A DNA stretch of 64,000 nt from Podocnemis expansa. Taxonomy: Eukaryota; Chordata; Testudines; Podocnemididae. A program made the translations under genes and the position numbers. The DNA is taken from NCBI GenBank assembly GCA_007922195.1, contig ML681964.1:3285406-3349405 (forward strand), written 5' to 3'. The first letter of the stretch is position 1. The number at the start of each line of letters is the position of its first letter. Shown here in pieces: positions 1 to 11,400 of this stretch. The notes under the pieces were generated by a model that saw only the letters and a list, made by a program, of their open reading frames with translations, was not told the origin of the DNA and made no database searches.

Positions 1-14
1 AAGACGTGACGAGT

Positions 15-85
15 TTCAAAGGGGCAGCCATGGTAGTCTAGTTCAGCCAAAAACCAAGGAGTCCTGTGACTCCTTGTTTGTTTTA
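15..85. repeat. Penelope-type terminal repeat, inverted fragments
   Basis: Positions 15-68 match the reverse complement of the terminal repeat seen at 59581-59655 (the tract with 'gactaacatggctgcccctt'). At about 69 the sequence turns round into the forward version ('actccttgtttgtttta'). Two truncated ends therefore lie head to head. The left side may continue beyond the window. Confidence 0.7.
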
Positions 86-2689
86 CTTAAAAGGCGAGCT
101 TCACCTACATACCTGGAAGTTCTGGCCCCTGTGCAAAGATCTGACCAAATGCCAGAATCTAGCGTTAAAGAGCTCAATATTTACTGCCCATTGGCATATA
201 TAGGCACAATGACGACTGTTTGGCATGAATGTGCATTTCACGTTCCCCTTTTCCGTGTTTTATTTTTCCTTCTCTTATGCAAAACATACTACACAGAGTC
301 TATGAACCATCATTCTGACTTTACATCACAAAAAGATAAAGTTTAGTAAATGTGTCTCTGTTAAAGCATCTTTCTAACTCTATAAGGTTCTGTATTTAAT
401 ATTTTCAGAAGTGGAGGGGAGAAAAACTGGAATTCTCTCTCTCTTTTTTTTTTTTTTTAAGCAGCACAGAGCAAACCTAATTCTGTTGTCTCCATTACAC
501 TACTTCCCCCCAACCCCCCAGGAACAACAATACTCCAAAAGGACTAAATTAAATAATACTTTAAAAAAAACAGAGAGAATATTTTAATTTCATTTCAGTA
601 CCATCTTGCTCTTCCTACAGCCTTTCGGATGCTCGGAACCCACGCAGCAGGAAACTACTTAATGATGTGCCTCTATTAAAGGGAAACTCCTAACTAGCCT
701 ACAAGATATTTCGGTGTGTTACGAAAAAGGTTTTCTTGTAGACATTGTTTGAGAACATTTACCAGTAACAAAAAGTGTCTGCATCAGAGGCCCTTTTATT
801 ACACAAGCTGAGACGAAAACAGCACTTAAGGGACATAACCATCTCTTTTCACAGTGTCACTCTCCTCAACTGTAAACGCTATTAAAAGATGGCATGGTAT
901 GGCACTCAGACATGTTATCTAATCCTCCAGTAACTCCACCCTACCGAGACCAACTGGAGCAACAATGCCACCTAGCCCTATGGCATGCCACACACCAAAA
1001 CTCTCTCTACTGGTAAAACTGTATCCTTTTGTTATAGCCACAGCTAGCTGCAAATAGCAGGTACTAATCCTGAGGACCTGATCCTGTTAGGTACCAACAA
1101 CATCCTCATCTCCCACTGAGTTCCTTCAAATTCGAGGACATTGAGGACAGGGGCTTTGGCCTACAGTCTAAATATTTGTCCATTTCCCCAGTCCTACTGT
1201 TATTTGAACAATAATTGGTAAAGAAAAAAAAACGCAGCTTGGCAATGAAGTGCTGGACCCTGCTATCCTTGCTTATACAAAAAGAATTACTTACCTGAGT
1301 AGGCAGTGCCAGATCTAGCTCTATAAATCTTTTTGTTTTGTTACTGATGCAGATAACAGTCACATGACTTTACATCTGGCTTTTAGGAAAGCACTGCAAT
1401 AGAACTGGCTTTGACAGCCAGGCTCAGAGTAAAAAGGAAGCACAGCTTAAAAACAAAAAAACCAAAAAAACACCACCACCCTTCATTTATCCAGAATGAG
1501 GTAATTTGAGCTAACTAGAAAGCAATTCTTTCCTTTTTTGCCAACAGCACTGAAGACTCCTGACAGCACTCCCGAGCATATGCTTCACTCAGAGTGGCCT
1601 TGGAAGCCAGGAGATGCACTATCAGTTTCACAGCTCTAAATGACTGCAATGCGAGCATCCCTTCACACGTTTTCATTTCAACCACAAGTACAGAGATAGA
1701 ATCTCACTCATGATATTAGTACACAGCCAGTCACCATAGTATTATCATCATAGCTTGCAGTGGGGTGTAAATTTTCCATAATAAAGAACAGCACTAGCTG
1801 CATGGTGAATAATTCCCGCAAGATGGGAGTACAACAAGAATTTTTTTTTCTTCTTTTCAATCCTGTCAGATTGCTCGGTGTTTGAATGAACTCTCCCTTT
1901 CGTAGATCTGCCTGCTAAGAAAACCTTTCACTTTTCAAAAAGTCAGCAGAGCTTTTTCTACATTTTTAATCTTAATTTTATCCAAGTTTAATATGTTAAT
2001 CATCTGTCAGTGGAACTATACCACATTTTTGATAAGTACATTACCCCATTCCAGCTCTCTCCTCCCCTCTAGCCCTCCTCTACCCCATACATCTCAGTCT
2101 GGGCACTGAACCACAGTGCATTTAACGCATAACCTGTATTGATTTTTAAAATCTGCTTGTAGACAGAGGAATCCTTTACAGATCAATTGACAAGAGTGTC
2201 ACGGCATTAAGGTCATACATCCAGGAGCAACTTTCTGAAGCATGCTTACCCTTTTGGGATGGATCCTGCTCCTTATTAGCACAATCTTTGCCATTGACTT
2301 CACTGGAAACAAGACAGATATCCCCTGTTCACCGTTTAGGATAATCTCAGACTCGAAAACTGCATTTCAAAAATCATATCTAATGAAGGATCAAATTAAA
2401 GGTGTGTTATTTGCTGCTAGAAGATCTGGCATTGTCTCCATATTTCCTATGCAACATCCATACAAATTTGTTTATATGCATCACAGCAAACATTTTAGAA
2501 AATTTTCCTCTTTAGTTATTAATGATCTGCGCAAACACAATACTAATCTGCTTTACCGTTAAGTGATTGTACGGACTCGCAAATTCCATACTGTAGCAAA
2601 CATTATTGTACTGCTGCAGCACCTTTCAACCAAGTGTTTCAAAGTTCTCTGTAAACATCAGTTAAGCCCTATTCATCCCAGTGGGACAG
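86..2689. other. No gene recognised
   Basis: AT-rich unique-looking DNA with short homopolymer tracts (T-run near 447-458, A-runs near 563 and 1226). A 106-codon reading frame at 2242-2562 starts with a hydrophobic stretch but has no recognisable domain or exon context, so I treat it as chance. Confidence 0.5.
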
Positions 2690-2850
2690 ACAAGTGTTTA
2701 CACAAATGGAAAAGCTGAAGCACAAGACATAAAGTTAATTACCCAAATATTGTAGATTGTGGCAGAGGCAAAATTGGGAACTGGCAAAATTTGAAATCCC
2801 ACTCCCCTACCTTAACCCATAGACCACACAGCATTTAACTCTGCTAAATG
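2690..2850 (-). repeat. MIR-like SINE fragment
   Basis: Read forward, this resembles the reverse complement of the conserved MIR core: an 'acaaatggaaaagctgaag' tract, then 'taattacccaaat', 'gtggcagag' and 'tttgaaatccca' in the usual order and spacing. Heavily diverged, as expected of an old amniote SINE. Recognition is from memory of the consensus. Confidence 0.55.
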
Positions 2851-3489
2851 CTTATATTGTTCTGACTAAAAGGTTTTCTCAATGCAGCTTATTCCATTAC
2901 ACTACTTTTACCCTCAAACCCACTGATTTTATTTTTTTTTAAACAATAACCTAAATTGCTTCAGGTCATAAGGGTAATTTTGATGCTGTTTGAGTCCGGT
3001 ATAAGTAGTAGAGCTGTATGCAGGGTTTGCCCAAAATATTGAACGCATATAAAATATAGATAGTTTCAGACTTTAGAACAATCAGACAGAAAACTATTTG
3101 ATGCTGTCCAGCGCCAAATCTACCCAAACAATGTGGAACTGACAAGATGGAAGTTAAACCTGTTACATCACATTTCCCATTCTCCATGTACATTTTGTTT
3201 ATTTCAATGGCAAGCAACGTAAAGTAGGCACTCCTGACTTCAGATGCCTGTCTGCAATGCATTTAAAGCACATGTGACATTCTATAAGTTTTGAAAGGAA
3301 ATAAGATGCAAGTTCGAGCTGGAGAGAAAGAAGTCGCACTACGATGCTGGAGCCACAGCACAACCAGCAACCTTACGACTCATTCCTCAGATGGCAATAA
3401 AGAGGTGACACATTTGGTTTTGGAGAGAGAGCTCTCTCTTTGCCCCATGCTGCATGATTCATTTTCTGGCCTAGAGTAGCCTATAGTCG
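2851..3489. other. No gene recognised
   Basis: Unique-looking AT-rich DNA with no long reading frame of protein-like character and no repeat I can name. Confidence 0.4.
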
Positions 3490-4132
3490 GGTGGTATCAG
3501 GGGTTAAAGTAAGGGGCAATGAACCAGAATGCTGTCCCGGTGCCCACAAATTTTAGGAGGCAGTGTTCCAGGGCCCCTAAAAATAGAATAATGGGGCAGA
3601 ACACAGCCCTGTAGCGTTCTGGTGCATTCCCCCTTACTTTAAGCACTTGGAACCACCATCCCATGTGGTACAGATGGACACATCAGAGAAAGGAGGACGA
3701 GGAAGGCCAAGCTTCATGGTTCTGCGCTTCCTGGAGCAAGCTTGGTTGCAATGACCTCTTCTCCCTGCATCATCTCCCCAAGCAGGGTAGAGACACCCCC
3801 AGCCAGCAGGCTGGTCCATACCTTGCTGCCTTGCCTGGAAGACTTTAATTATCTCAGCCTGGGCTGGTTGTTCCTTCTTCCTGGCTCCCTCACAGGGTAG
3901 TGTGACCTCCCCATCCCCTAGCCAGGGGCAACCAGACAACACGCACCCTATGCAGTTCACAAACCTGCCGCTGCCCCACTCACCACTGCGAGGCTCCAAG
4001 CACAGGAGGTAAGTGAAGCATCCCCTACCCCATTTGGGGCAGGATGGAGTGGCCCCCATTGGTACAGGAGCAAGTTCTGAGTGGGTTGCAGCAAGGACAC
4101 AGCATCATCGCCTCCCTTCTCCCCCACGCCCC

Positions 4133-4142
4133 NNNNNNNNNN
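4133..4142. other. Assembly gap (10 N)
   Basis: Ten undetermined bases next to the G-rich minisatellite. The true length of the array is unknown, and reading frames crossing this point are meaningless. Confidence 0.98.
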
Positions 4143-4425
4143 GGGGGAGTGGATATTGGGGGCTGAAGGGTAGATTTTGGGGGGTGGATATTGGTGGCAG
4201 GAGAATGGCTATTGGGGGCCCACCTGGGGGAATACTGGGGACCAGGGAGTGGATATTGGGGGCAGGGTATGGAGTTTGAGAATGGGTATTGGGGACAGGG
4301 GAGTGGATATTGGAGACTAGGGTTGGATTTTGGGGGTGGGTACTGAGGGCTGGGGGAATATTGGGGACAGGGAGTGGATACTGGGGCTTGGATTGGGTAT
4401 TGGGGGCTGAGGGTTGATATTAGTC
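4143..4425 (+). repeat. G-rich degenerate minisatellite
   Basis: Irregular repeats of a unit like 'gggagtggatattggggg' (about 16-30 bp spacing) fill this tract. Runs of four to six G recur on the + strand, which could favour G-quadruplexes. The reverse complement of the same kind of array is in the related element at 53200-53310. Confidence 0.85.
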
Positions 4426-4745
4426 CTGATGGACGGGTTGGCGAGTTTCCTACTGGATCAACAGACCTGCCTGGGGTGACTGGCATGGGGGCGCCCCCAG
4501 TCCTGCAGCTTCCCTTGGCATGTTTCGGTTCAGTGAGACACACACAGTCCCAGTCAGACTGGCCCAGGGGTTAAAGTAGGCCAGAACAAGGCCCACAAGT
4601 CTGACGGGCCAGAGTTCCAGCGCCCAGATTCCAGAATCTGTGAAAATTGGACCTACACATGCATGAAGGGGCCCTGGACAATACAGGAAGAGGACCGAGA
4701 GATTATGAAGGTTCTGGGGCCCCTCGACTTATACTTTAACTACTG

Positions 4746-5189
4746 GGTGGCATGCCTTGCTGCAGCGGGACAGATGTTGATAAATTAGATGGTGTGCATG
4801 GTTACCTCTCTGCCCTCTAGTGGAATGTGATAGGCCTGTTTGTACAGAAGAATCCTCTACACCATCTGACCTCAAGAAATTGCTCTGTTAGCTTACAGAT
4901 AAAGCTATGTGGTATTTTGATGCTACATACGAATTGTATGATCAATAGCTGAAAAACATGAGAGGCTCAAGGGAAACAGATATACCCCTCATGCCCTTAC
5001 TTTCAGCCCTGGCCTGTAGCTCTCTGTTTAGCCCTGCACTATCTTTACGATTAGAAATTCCAGACTTGGATAATAAGAGTATAGTGATAGAAATATCGGA
5101 AATTGACCACCTGACCAGGATGATGATGGTGACTATGAAATAGTCAGTGAAATTATAGAGGCTACAAAATGAATACATAAATAAATAAA
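4746..5189. other. No gene recognised
   Basis: Follows the hAT duplication. Contains a short AT-rich tract ('aataaataaaatcaaataa' near 5178) just before recognisable CR1 sequence. No other feature seen. Confidence 0.4.
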
Positions 5190-6344
5190 ATCAAATAAAA
5201 ACAGAGAAGTTCAACTATCCCCATCTTAGTTAGATATTTGTCACTTCAGGATGAGAAGCAGAGATAAAATTCTGCACTCCATTAATGACTGCTTCTTGGA
5301 GCAGTTACTCCTTGAACCTACAAGGGAAGAGGAAGTTCTTGATTGAGTTCTAAGTGGCACTCAGGATCTAGCCTGAGAGGTGAATATAGCTAAATTGCTC
5401 AGTAACAAGGACTACAATGTAATAAACTTTTGCATCCTTGTAGAGGAAGAAAATACCAAAAAATCCCACCACAGTGGCATTTAACTTCAAAAAGGGGAAC
5501 TACACAAAAATGAGGCAGTTAGTTAAATGGAAAATAAAAGGAACAGTCACAAGAGTGAAATGCATGCAAGTTGCATGGAAACTTTTTCAAAAAAAAAAAC
5601 CCCACCATAATAGAGGTTCAAATTAAATCTATACCTCAAACAAAAATATGTTGTCTGAAGATCAAAAATAATGCAACCATGGCCAACAACAGATGGCTAC
5701 AGACAAAAAGGCATCCATTCAAAATTGAAAGTCAAACCCTACTGAAGAAAATAGGACACACAAATTCTGACAAGTCAGTTGCAGAAGTATAATTAGGCAA
5801 GCCAGAGAAGAATTTGAAAAACAGCTAACAAAAAAACCCATAGAACTAAAAGCAAAAAGTGTAATTATATCAAACTTAGACTGTCAAAAAATCAGTAGGG
5901 CCACTCGATTCTTGGGATGCTAAAGAGGACTTTAAGGAAGAGAAGGATGTTCCAGAGAAGCTAAATATATTCTTTGCATCAGTCTTTCCTGAAGAGGATG
6001 TACGGGAGACTCACACCTGACCAATTTTTTTTAGGTGACAAATCTGAGGAACTGTCCCTGACTAAGGTGTTGATAAAGTAGGTTTTTGGAACAAATTTTA
6101 TAAATTGTGCAGGTAACTTGCTCCTGTTTAAGGTGGTATTTACCCAAGAGTTCTGCAAGAACTCAAATATGAAACAGGAGAACTACGAACAGTGGTATGC
6201 AAGCTATTGCTTAAATCAGCCTCTGTACCAGATGACTGAAGGTTACCTAAGATAACACCAGCTTTCAAAAAAAAAAAATAGGCCTCTGAGGTGATCCTGG
6301 CAATTACAGGCTGGTAAGCTTAACTTCAGTGCCAGGAAAAATAG

Positions 6345-6587
6345 TTGAAACTATGGCAAAGAACAGAATTATCAGACACACAGATGAACAAAGTTTATTG
6401 TGGAAGAGTCAGCACAGATTTTGGACAGAGAAATCATGCCTCACTATTCTATCAGAATAATTTGAGGGGGGGTCAACAATGCTTGAATCAGGGTGATTCA
6501 GTGGATATAGTGTACTTAGACTTTCAGAAAGCCATTGACAAAATCCTTGACCAAAAGTTCAGTGGCAAAATAAGCAGTCATGGATAA
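6345..6587 (+). pseudogene. CR1 ORF2 reverse transcriptase fragment
   Basis: An 80-codon open stretch of the CR1 reverse transcriptase. The block IVYLDFQKAIDKILDQKF corresponds to the conserved CR1 segment that normally reads YLDFQKAFDKVPH and precedes the catalytic FADD box. The frame ends at a stop soon after and FADD is not in frame here. It is a dead fragment of the surrounding LINE, not a host gene. Confidence 0.75.
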
Positions 6588-6732
6588 GAGGGAAGATCTT
6601 CTCAGGGATCCATAACTGGTTCCAAAACAGGAAACAAAAGGTAGGAATAGAGTTAGTTTTCACTGTGAAGACAGGTAAATAGTGCTGTCCCCCAGTGGTC
6701 TGTCCTGGTACCAGTGTTATTCAACTATTCTA

Positions 6733-7255
6733 AGAGTCATAGAAACTGCAAGGAACCATGAGAGGTCATCAAGTCCAGTTTCCTGCACTCATGGGAGGAC
6801 CAAATACCTTCTTAAGTCATCCCTAACAGGGGTGTTTGTCTAACCTGCTCTTAATTTCCAATGATGGAGATTCCACAACCTGCCTAGGAAACTTATTCCA
6901 CCCTTACAATTAGGAATTTTTTTCCCCAATGTTCAACCTAACTTCCCTTGCCATAATTTAAACCCATTGCTTCTTGTCTTATCATTGGCAGTTAAGGAGA
7001 ACAATTTTTCTCTCTCTTCCTCCTAACAACCTTTTACATAGTTGAAAAGTGTTATCATGTTCCCTCTTAGTCTCCTCTTTCCTAGACTAAACAAATGCAG
7101 CTCTTTCAATCTTCCCTCATAAGTCAAGTGTTCCAGACCTTTAATCATTCGTGTTGCTCTTCTCTGGACTTTCTCTAATTCCTCCATAATTGGTTCTGAA
7201 ACAAGGTGCCCAGAACTGGATACAATTCTCCACCTGAGGCCTAATCAGCACAGGG
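6733..7255 (-). mobile_element. CR1 3' end, reverse, nested in a forward CR1
   Basis: Reads as the reverse complement of a CR1 3' end: it begins 'gagtcatagaaactgcaagg', continues through 'ccacaacctgcctaggaaac' and ends in 'agaactggatacaattctcc'. The forward CR1 stops just before it ('tattcaactatt') and resumes just after ('gatgggtaaaaaagtgggct'). The reverse copy is therefore the younger insertion. Confidence 0.82.
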
Positions 7256-7959
7256 GTGAGGGATGGGTAAAAAAGTGGGCTAAATAGTGAAGTGGCAAAG
7301 TTCACAGAGGATATAAAATTACTTAAGATACTTGAGTCCAAAGTAGACTACCAAGAACTTCAAAAGGTATCTCACAAAACTGGGTTGAACAGCTCAGCAG
7401 AATGGCACACAAAATTCAGTGTTGGTAAATGAACATTGGAAAACATAATCTTAACTATAAATACAAAATGATGGTGTCTAAATTAGTCATTTCCATTCAA
7501 CGAAGATCGCAAAGTCATTGTGAATAGATCTCTGAAAACATCCTTTAACTGTGCTGCAGCAGTCAAAAAAGCTAGCAATGTTAGAAACCATTAGGAAAGG
7601 GATAATACTAAGACAGAAAATGTATAATGCTTTTTAAAGCCATGGTATGCCCTCACTTTGAATACCATGTGCAATTCTGGTTGTCCCATGTCAAAAACAT
7701 CTCTCATATATTATATGAGAATTGGAAAAAGTGCTGAGAAGGGCAACAAAAATAGTTAAGGGCATAGAACCGATTCCATATGAGGTGAGATTATGTGTGA
7801 GACTGTTCAGTTTGGAAAAGAGACAATGCAGGGAGATGTGACAGCATTCTATAAAAGCATGAAAGGCATGAAGAAATTGAATAAGGAAGTATTTTTCCCT
7901 TAAACACAGGAATCAGAGCTCACTCAGTGCAATTAAGAGGCAGCAAACTTAAAACAAAC

Positions 7960-8098
7960 TCATAGATTCTAATGTCAGAAGGTGCAATATGATCATCTAG
8001 ACTGACCTCCTGCACAATACAGACCAAAAAAACCTCATTCACCTACTCCTGCAATAAAACCCTAATCTATGACTGAGTTATTAAAGTCTTCAAATCAT
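7960..8098 (-). repeat. Short reverse CR1 3'-end fragment, nested
   Basis: The tract from 'catagattctaatgtcagaa' through 'gatcatctagactgacctcc' is the reverse complement of a CR1-type 3' end. It interrupts forward CR1 sequence that continues at 'acagatcaaacaatagaaag'. It belongs to a different subfamily from the copy at 6733-7255. Confidence 0.7.
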
Positions 8099-8447
8099 GA
8101 CAGATCAAACAATAGAAAGTATCTCTTCATACAACATACAGTTAATCAATGGAACTCACTGCCAGAGGATGTTGTGAAGGCCAAAAGTATAAATAGGTTT
8201 AAACAAGAATTAGATACATTGACTGAGAATACGTCCATCAATAGCTATTTGCCAATGCGGTCAGAGATGCAACCCCATGCTACTGACGTCTAAGTCTGTG
8301 GCAGCCAACTGCCAGATCTGGCAACAGGGGATGGATCAACTGATAACTACACTGCACTGTTCTATTGATTCCCTCTGAAGCACCTGGTTTCGTCAGAAGA
8401 CTGTCTGTGGACTGTTGGTCTTATCCATTATGATCATTCTTATATGG

Positions 8448-11400
8448 CTGTGCATAGCTGGGGTCTGAACATACCTGTTTATAGACGTAATCCAACTATT
8501 TCAACAGAGCTGTTCTTAAGAGCAAGGGCTATAATAACAAGAGTTATGAATAGGAATTTTGCAGGCATTGCTAAGGTTACTATCCAAGGGCATGTTCGCA
8601 TTAACTTCAATGGGAGCTGATAGGCTCCCAGTAAAAGTAAATTGGTAGTAAAGCAAAAACAAGGAAAAGCAGTTGCTGCAGAAATTCTATAGGAGGGAGT
8701 GAGAACTGACATATGAGAGAAATCAGATACGAAAGAACTGAATTCTCTGCAGGCCACTGGGTGGGGAGGGAAGAATATTCTTAGGGAGTCCACAAACATC
8801 TTCCATAATTTAAAAACACAAAGCTGTTAATTTGACATGCAGGTTTTCAGAAATGCCTTCTCAATTCCCTATAGATTTTAAAGAACATATACAGCAGTTA
8901 ATGTTCAAAAATGACAATTAGATTCTTTAAAGGAGCTCTTTGATATACAGTGTGAGCAATGGTCTCACACATCAGTTTTTCCTGGTAACTAATGAACACC
9001 TTAGAGAAAGCTTATTTATGTTTTGTAAGAGTCTGAGGGCATTTGTTTTCATGGTTCTTATTAACATCAAACAGCCAACATCATCATAAACACCACATAT
9101 AATGGCAACATGAAAAGTACTGTGAAAATCTGTACCATTTGGGGGCATTCTATTGTATCTTAGAGGTTGTAATACAGAAGACAAACAAAGGCTTCTTCTA
9201 GCTGCTAATTACCTGTCAAGTGACACAATGCCCCTGGTTGCACTGTATCAACTTTTCTGGAAATAGCTCCTCTGTGTGGTAGGTCAAGTAATTCATGATA
9301 TGCTGACATTTCTGTAACCTCCATTAGATGAAGGTACTAGATATTTATCAGAACTGCTATTTCTACCTCTTATCTTCCCTCATCCCACTTTCCTCTCCTT
9401 CTCCACCATCCTCTCTAAAATAACTCCAACAAATAAATAGTGCTATTTTTAAAATGACTGTTTAAAAAAGCTCACAATATAATGCATATTAACTCTTTGG
9501 GGGACAGTTATCTGCCTTCGCTTTACTGTCATCAATCACTGACGTTTCACTGAAATCAGTGGAATTTTTAGGATGGGTTTTAGATTAGTGGCACAGCAAG
9601 TGCTGTCTTTCAGGTCACAGCTGAACTGTTAAGCGGGATATCCATAAATATACTAGGATGTACAGAAGCTGTGCATCCTTGACCAATATTAAATTGCATT
9701 GGCTGAATAGTTCTACATGTGTTGCTCATCCCCTCACCTACACTAGGTACATTTTCCAAACAATTTTTGTTCCTCCCTAGCTCATTACTTAAGTAACTTT
9801 TTGATAAGAAAGATTGAAAATTGTGCTTCTTGAAAGCCTCCTCACAGCTAGAGTCACCATTCTTGGATTTGTACTAAGTGGCTGGAGTGAAATCTGTCAA
9901 ATTGGCTAGTTGCTCCACTCTGTCTCTTTTTTTTCCCCTCAGAAAACCAGGCATCCACCATCCCAACATGATCACATCCTGGAATCCTTCTGAATCATAC
10001 TGTAAACATTTACCTCATGAAAACTGCTCAAATGCTCACTATTAATCTACTAGCTGTGCTCCTTTAGCTCATTAGTTCTTTACACTCTGCAACTACTTAT
10101 ACATCTGAATGAGTTTTGATTCCCATCTTAGTAAATGTTAAAAAATAAGTATACATGCCTTCTTTACAGACAGGAATGCAGAAAATGCAAGATGAGCTTC
10201 AACTTGCTTTCCTAAGTGACAATGGAGCCCTCAAGGCTCAGTTATTTGCCACTATTTGCTCCATTACAGATGTTAACCGTCTTCCTCTTTCTGAGTAGTA
10301 ACCACTGATCACAATTTACAAATAAGAATTAAAGTTCCTCTAACTGTTACCACAGCCTTTTCTCCACCGCAAATCAGGGCCATATCCAAGCCTCATTTCC
10401 TCTCCCATCTGCGTAGTTACTTATTTCAATTTGTTCTAGTGTCAAGAGGTTGTAGAGAACAACCAGGTGGTATCTTTGGGGAGTCAGCATTGCTTTAAGA
10501 AAAAATGTGTGTTAGGATTCATTTACTTTAATAAATTTTAATATCTAGGTACTGTCAATAGGATAATGTCAGTTCATCACATCAGCAATCATTTCATTTT
10601 ACAGCAGATGGTACCATGAATATCTGGATCCTGAGCCCTAGGAGGCTTTCCAAAACCATCTAGAATCACTTCTGAAGGCTAAAGTCTGTCATCAAAAGCT
10701 CACCAATCTACTTTCATTTTTATTTGATAATTTATAATTTTATTCTTACCCTCTAAAGTAAGCCATTTTCTACTTTAGTTTCCTTATCAAAAAAAGTTCC
10801 AATTTGAACCAGTTGTGTTAATCACCATCTTCCACACCAGACAACTGTGCACTTCCACTCCATGAAGAAGAAAATACACAAAATTAAGTCCTGTTGCCCC
10901 TGCCTACAAGCCAATGAGACTCTTGCCTGAATAAGAACAGAAGGATTTGCCTCATTTAAATTCTGCCAACTGGCTTAAGACCCATACTAGATATGAAACT
11001 TTTTCTTCCAACATTTTCAACTGATTTTTTTTAAAATGCTGTTTTTCATGTGCCTCATCGACTTGTTTCTAGCTGGGGCTAACAACACACATGTAAAAAT
11101 AAAGAAAGGCACTTCTTACAGTACTTATCCTGACCCAACCAGAAAGAACGGAATGAAAGAGCCTATTCATGTGGTATTTCAAATTCGGTTTTGCAGCTGG
11201 TAATGAACAAGATGGCTCTTGAGAAAGTGCTGTAAAATAATGAAGACGTGGAACATACTGGCCTTCAGACCAACTGTGTTTTCCCCTTGTTTGTACTTAG
11301 TGCCCAGACACTACACTGAGAGGTAGAAAATAAATCTTTTATCTTTCTTCACAGGTGCATGGATATACACTTGTAAAGTGCTCAAGAAAAACTGATATAA

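Larger units (their letters stand above)
3498..4745. mobile_element. Composite hAT-type element, CAGGGGTTAAAGTA ends
   Basis: The left end reads CAGGGGTTAAAGTAAG and the right end TACTTTAACTACTG, an imperfect inverted terminal repeat. The flanks are ggtggtat (3490-3497) and ggtggcat (4746-4753), an 8-bp duplication with one transition, as expected for hAT transposition. Inside are further partial copies of the same terminus (near 3640-3653 and 4563-4580), GC-rich sequence, a G-rich minisatellite and an assembly gap. No transposase is visible, so it is non-autonomous. Related copies lie at 21512-22193, 53127-53599 and about 38220-39070. Two smaller elements side by side are an alternative, but neither internal terminus has a matching duplication. 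Confidence 0.75.
5190..8447 (+). mobile_element. CR1 non-LTR retrotransposon, interrupted
   Basis: Degenerate forward CR1 LINE covering the second half of ORF2 and the 3' end. Clues: the reverse transcriptase segment with VYLDFQKAIDK (about 6500-6545); the stretch matching 'gtgaagtggcaaag' at 7287 that precedes the FADD region in CR1; the phrase 'gtgcaattctgg' with downstream 'gggcaacaaaaat'; and the typical 3' end around 8360-8447. The 5' part of ORF2 and all of ORF1 are missing, which is the usual 5' truncation of CR1. Many stops and frameshifts make it inactive. It is split by a reverse CR1 at 6733-7255 and holds another reverse fragment at 7960-8098. The 5' boundary is approximate. Confidence 0.8.

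Noticed and set aside
2242..2562. 106-codon forward frame with a hydrophobic start
   Set aside because: No domain, no exon or promoter context, and no recognisable relatives. Length is within chance for AT-rich DNA.
4025..4543. 172-codon reverse frame with Pro/Tyr repeats
   Set aside because: It is the translation of the G-rich minisatellite and crosses an assembly gap.
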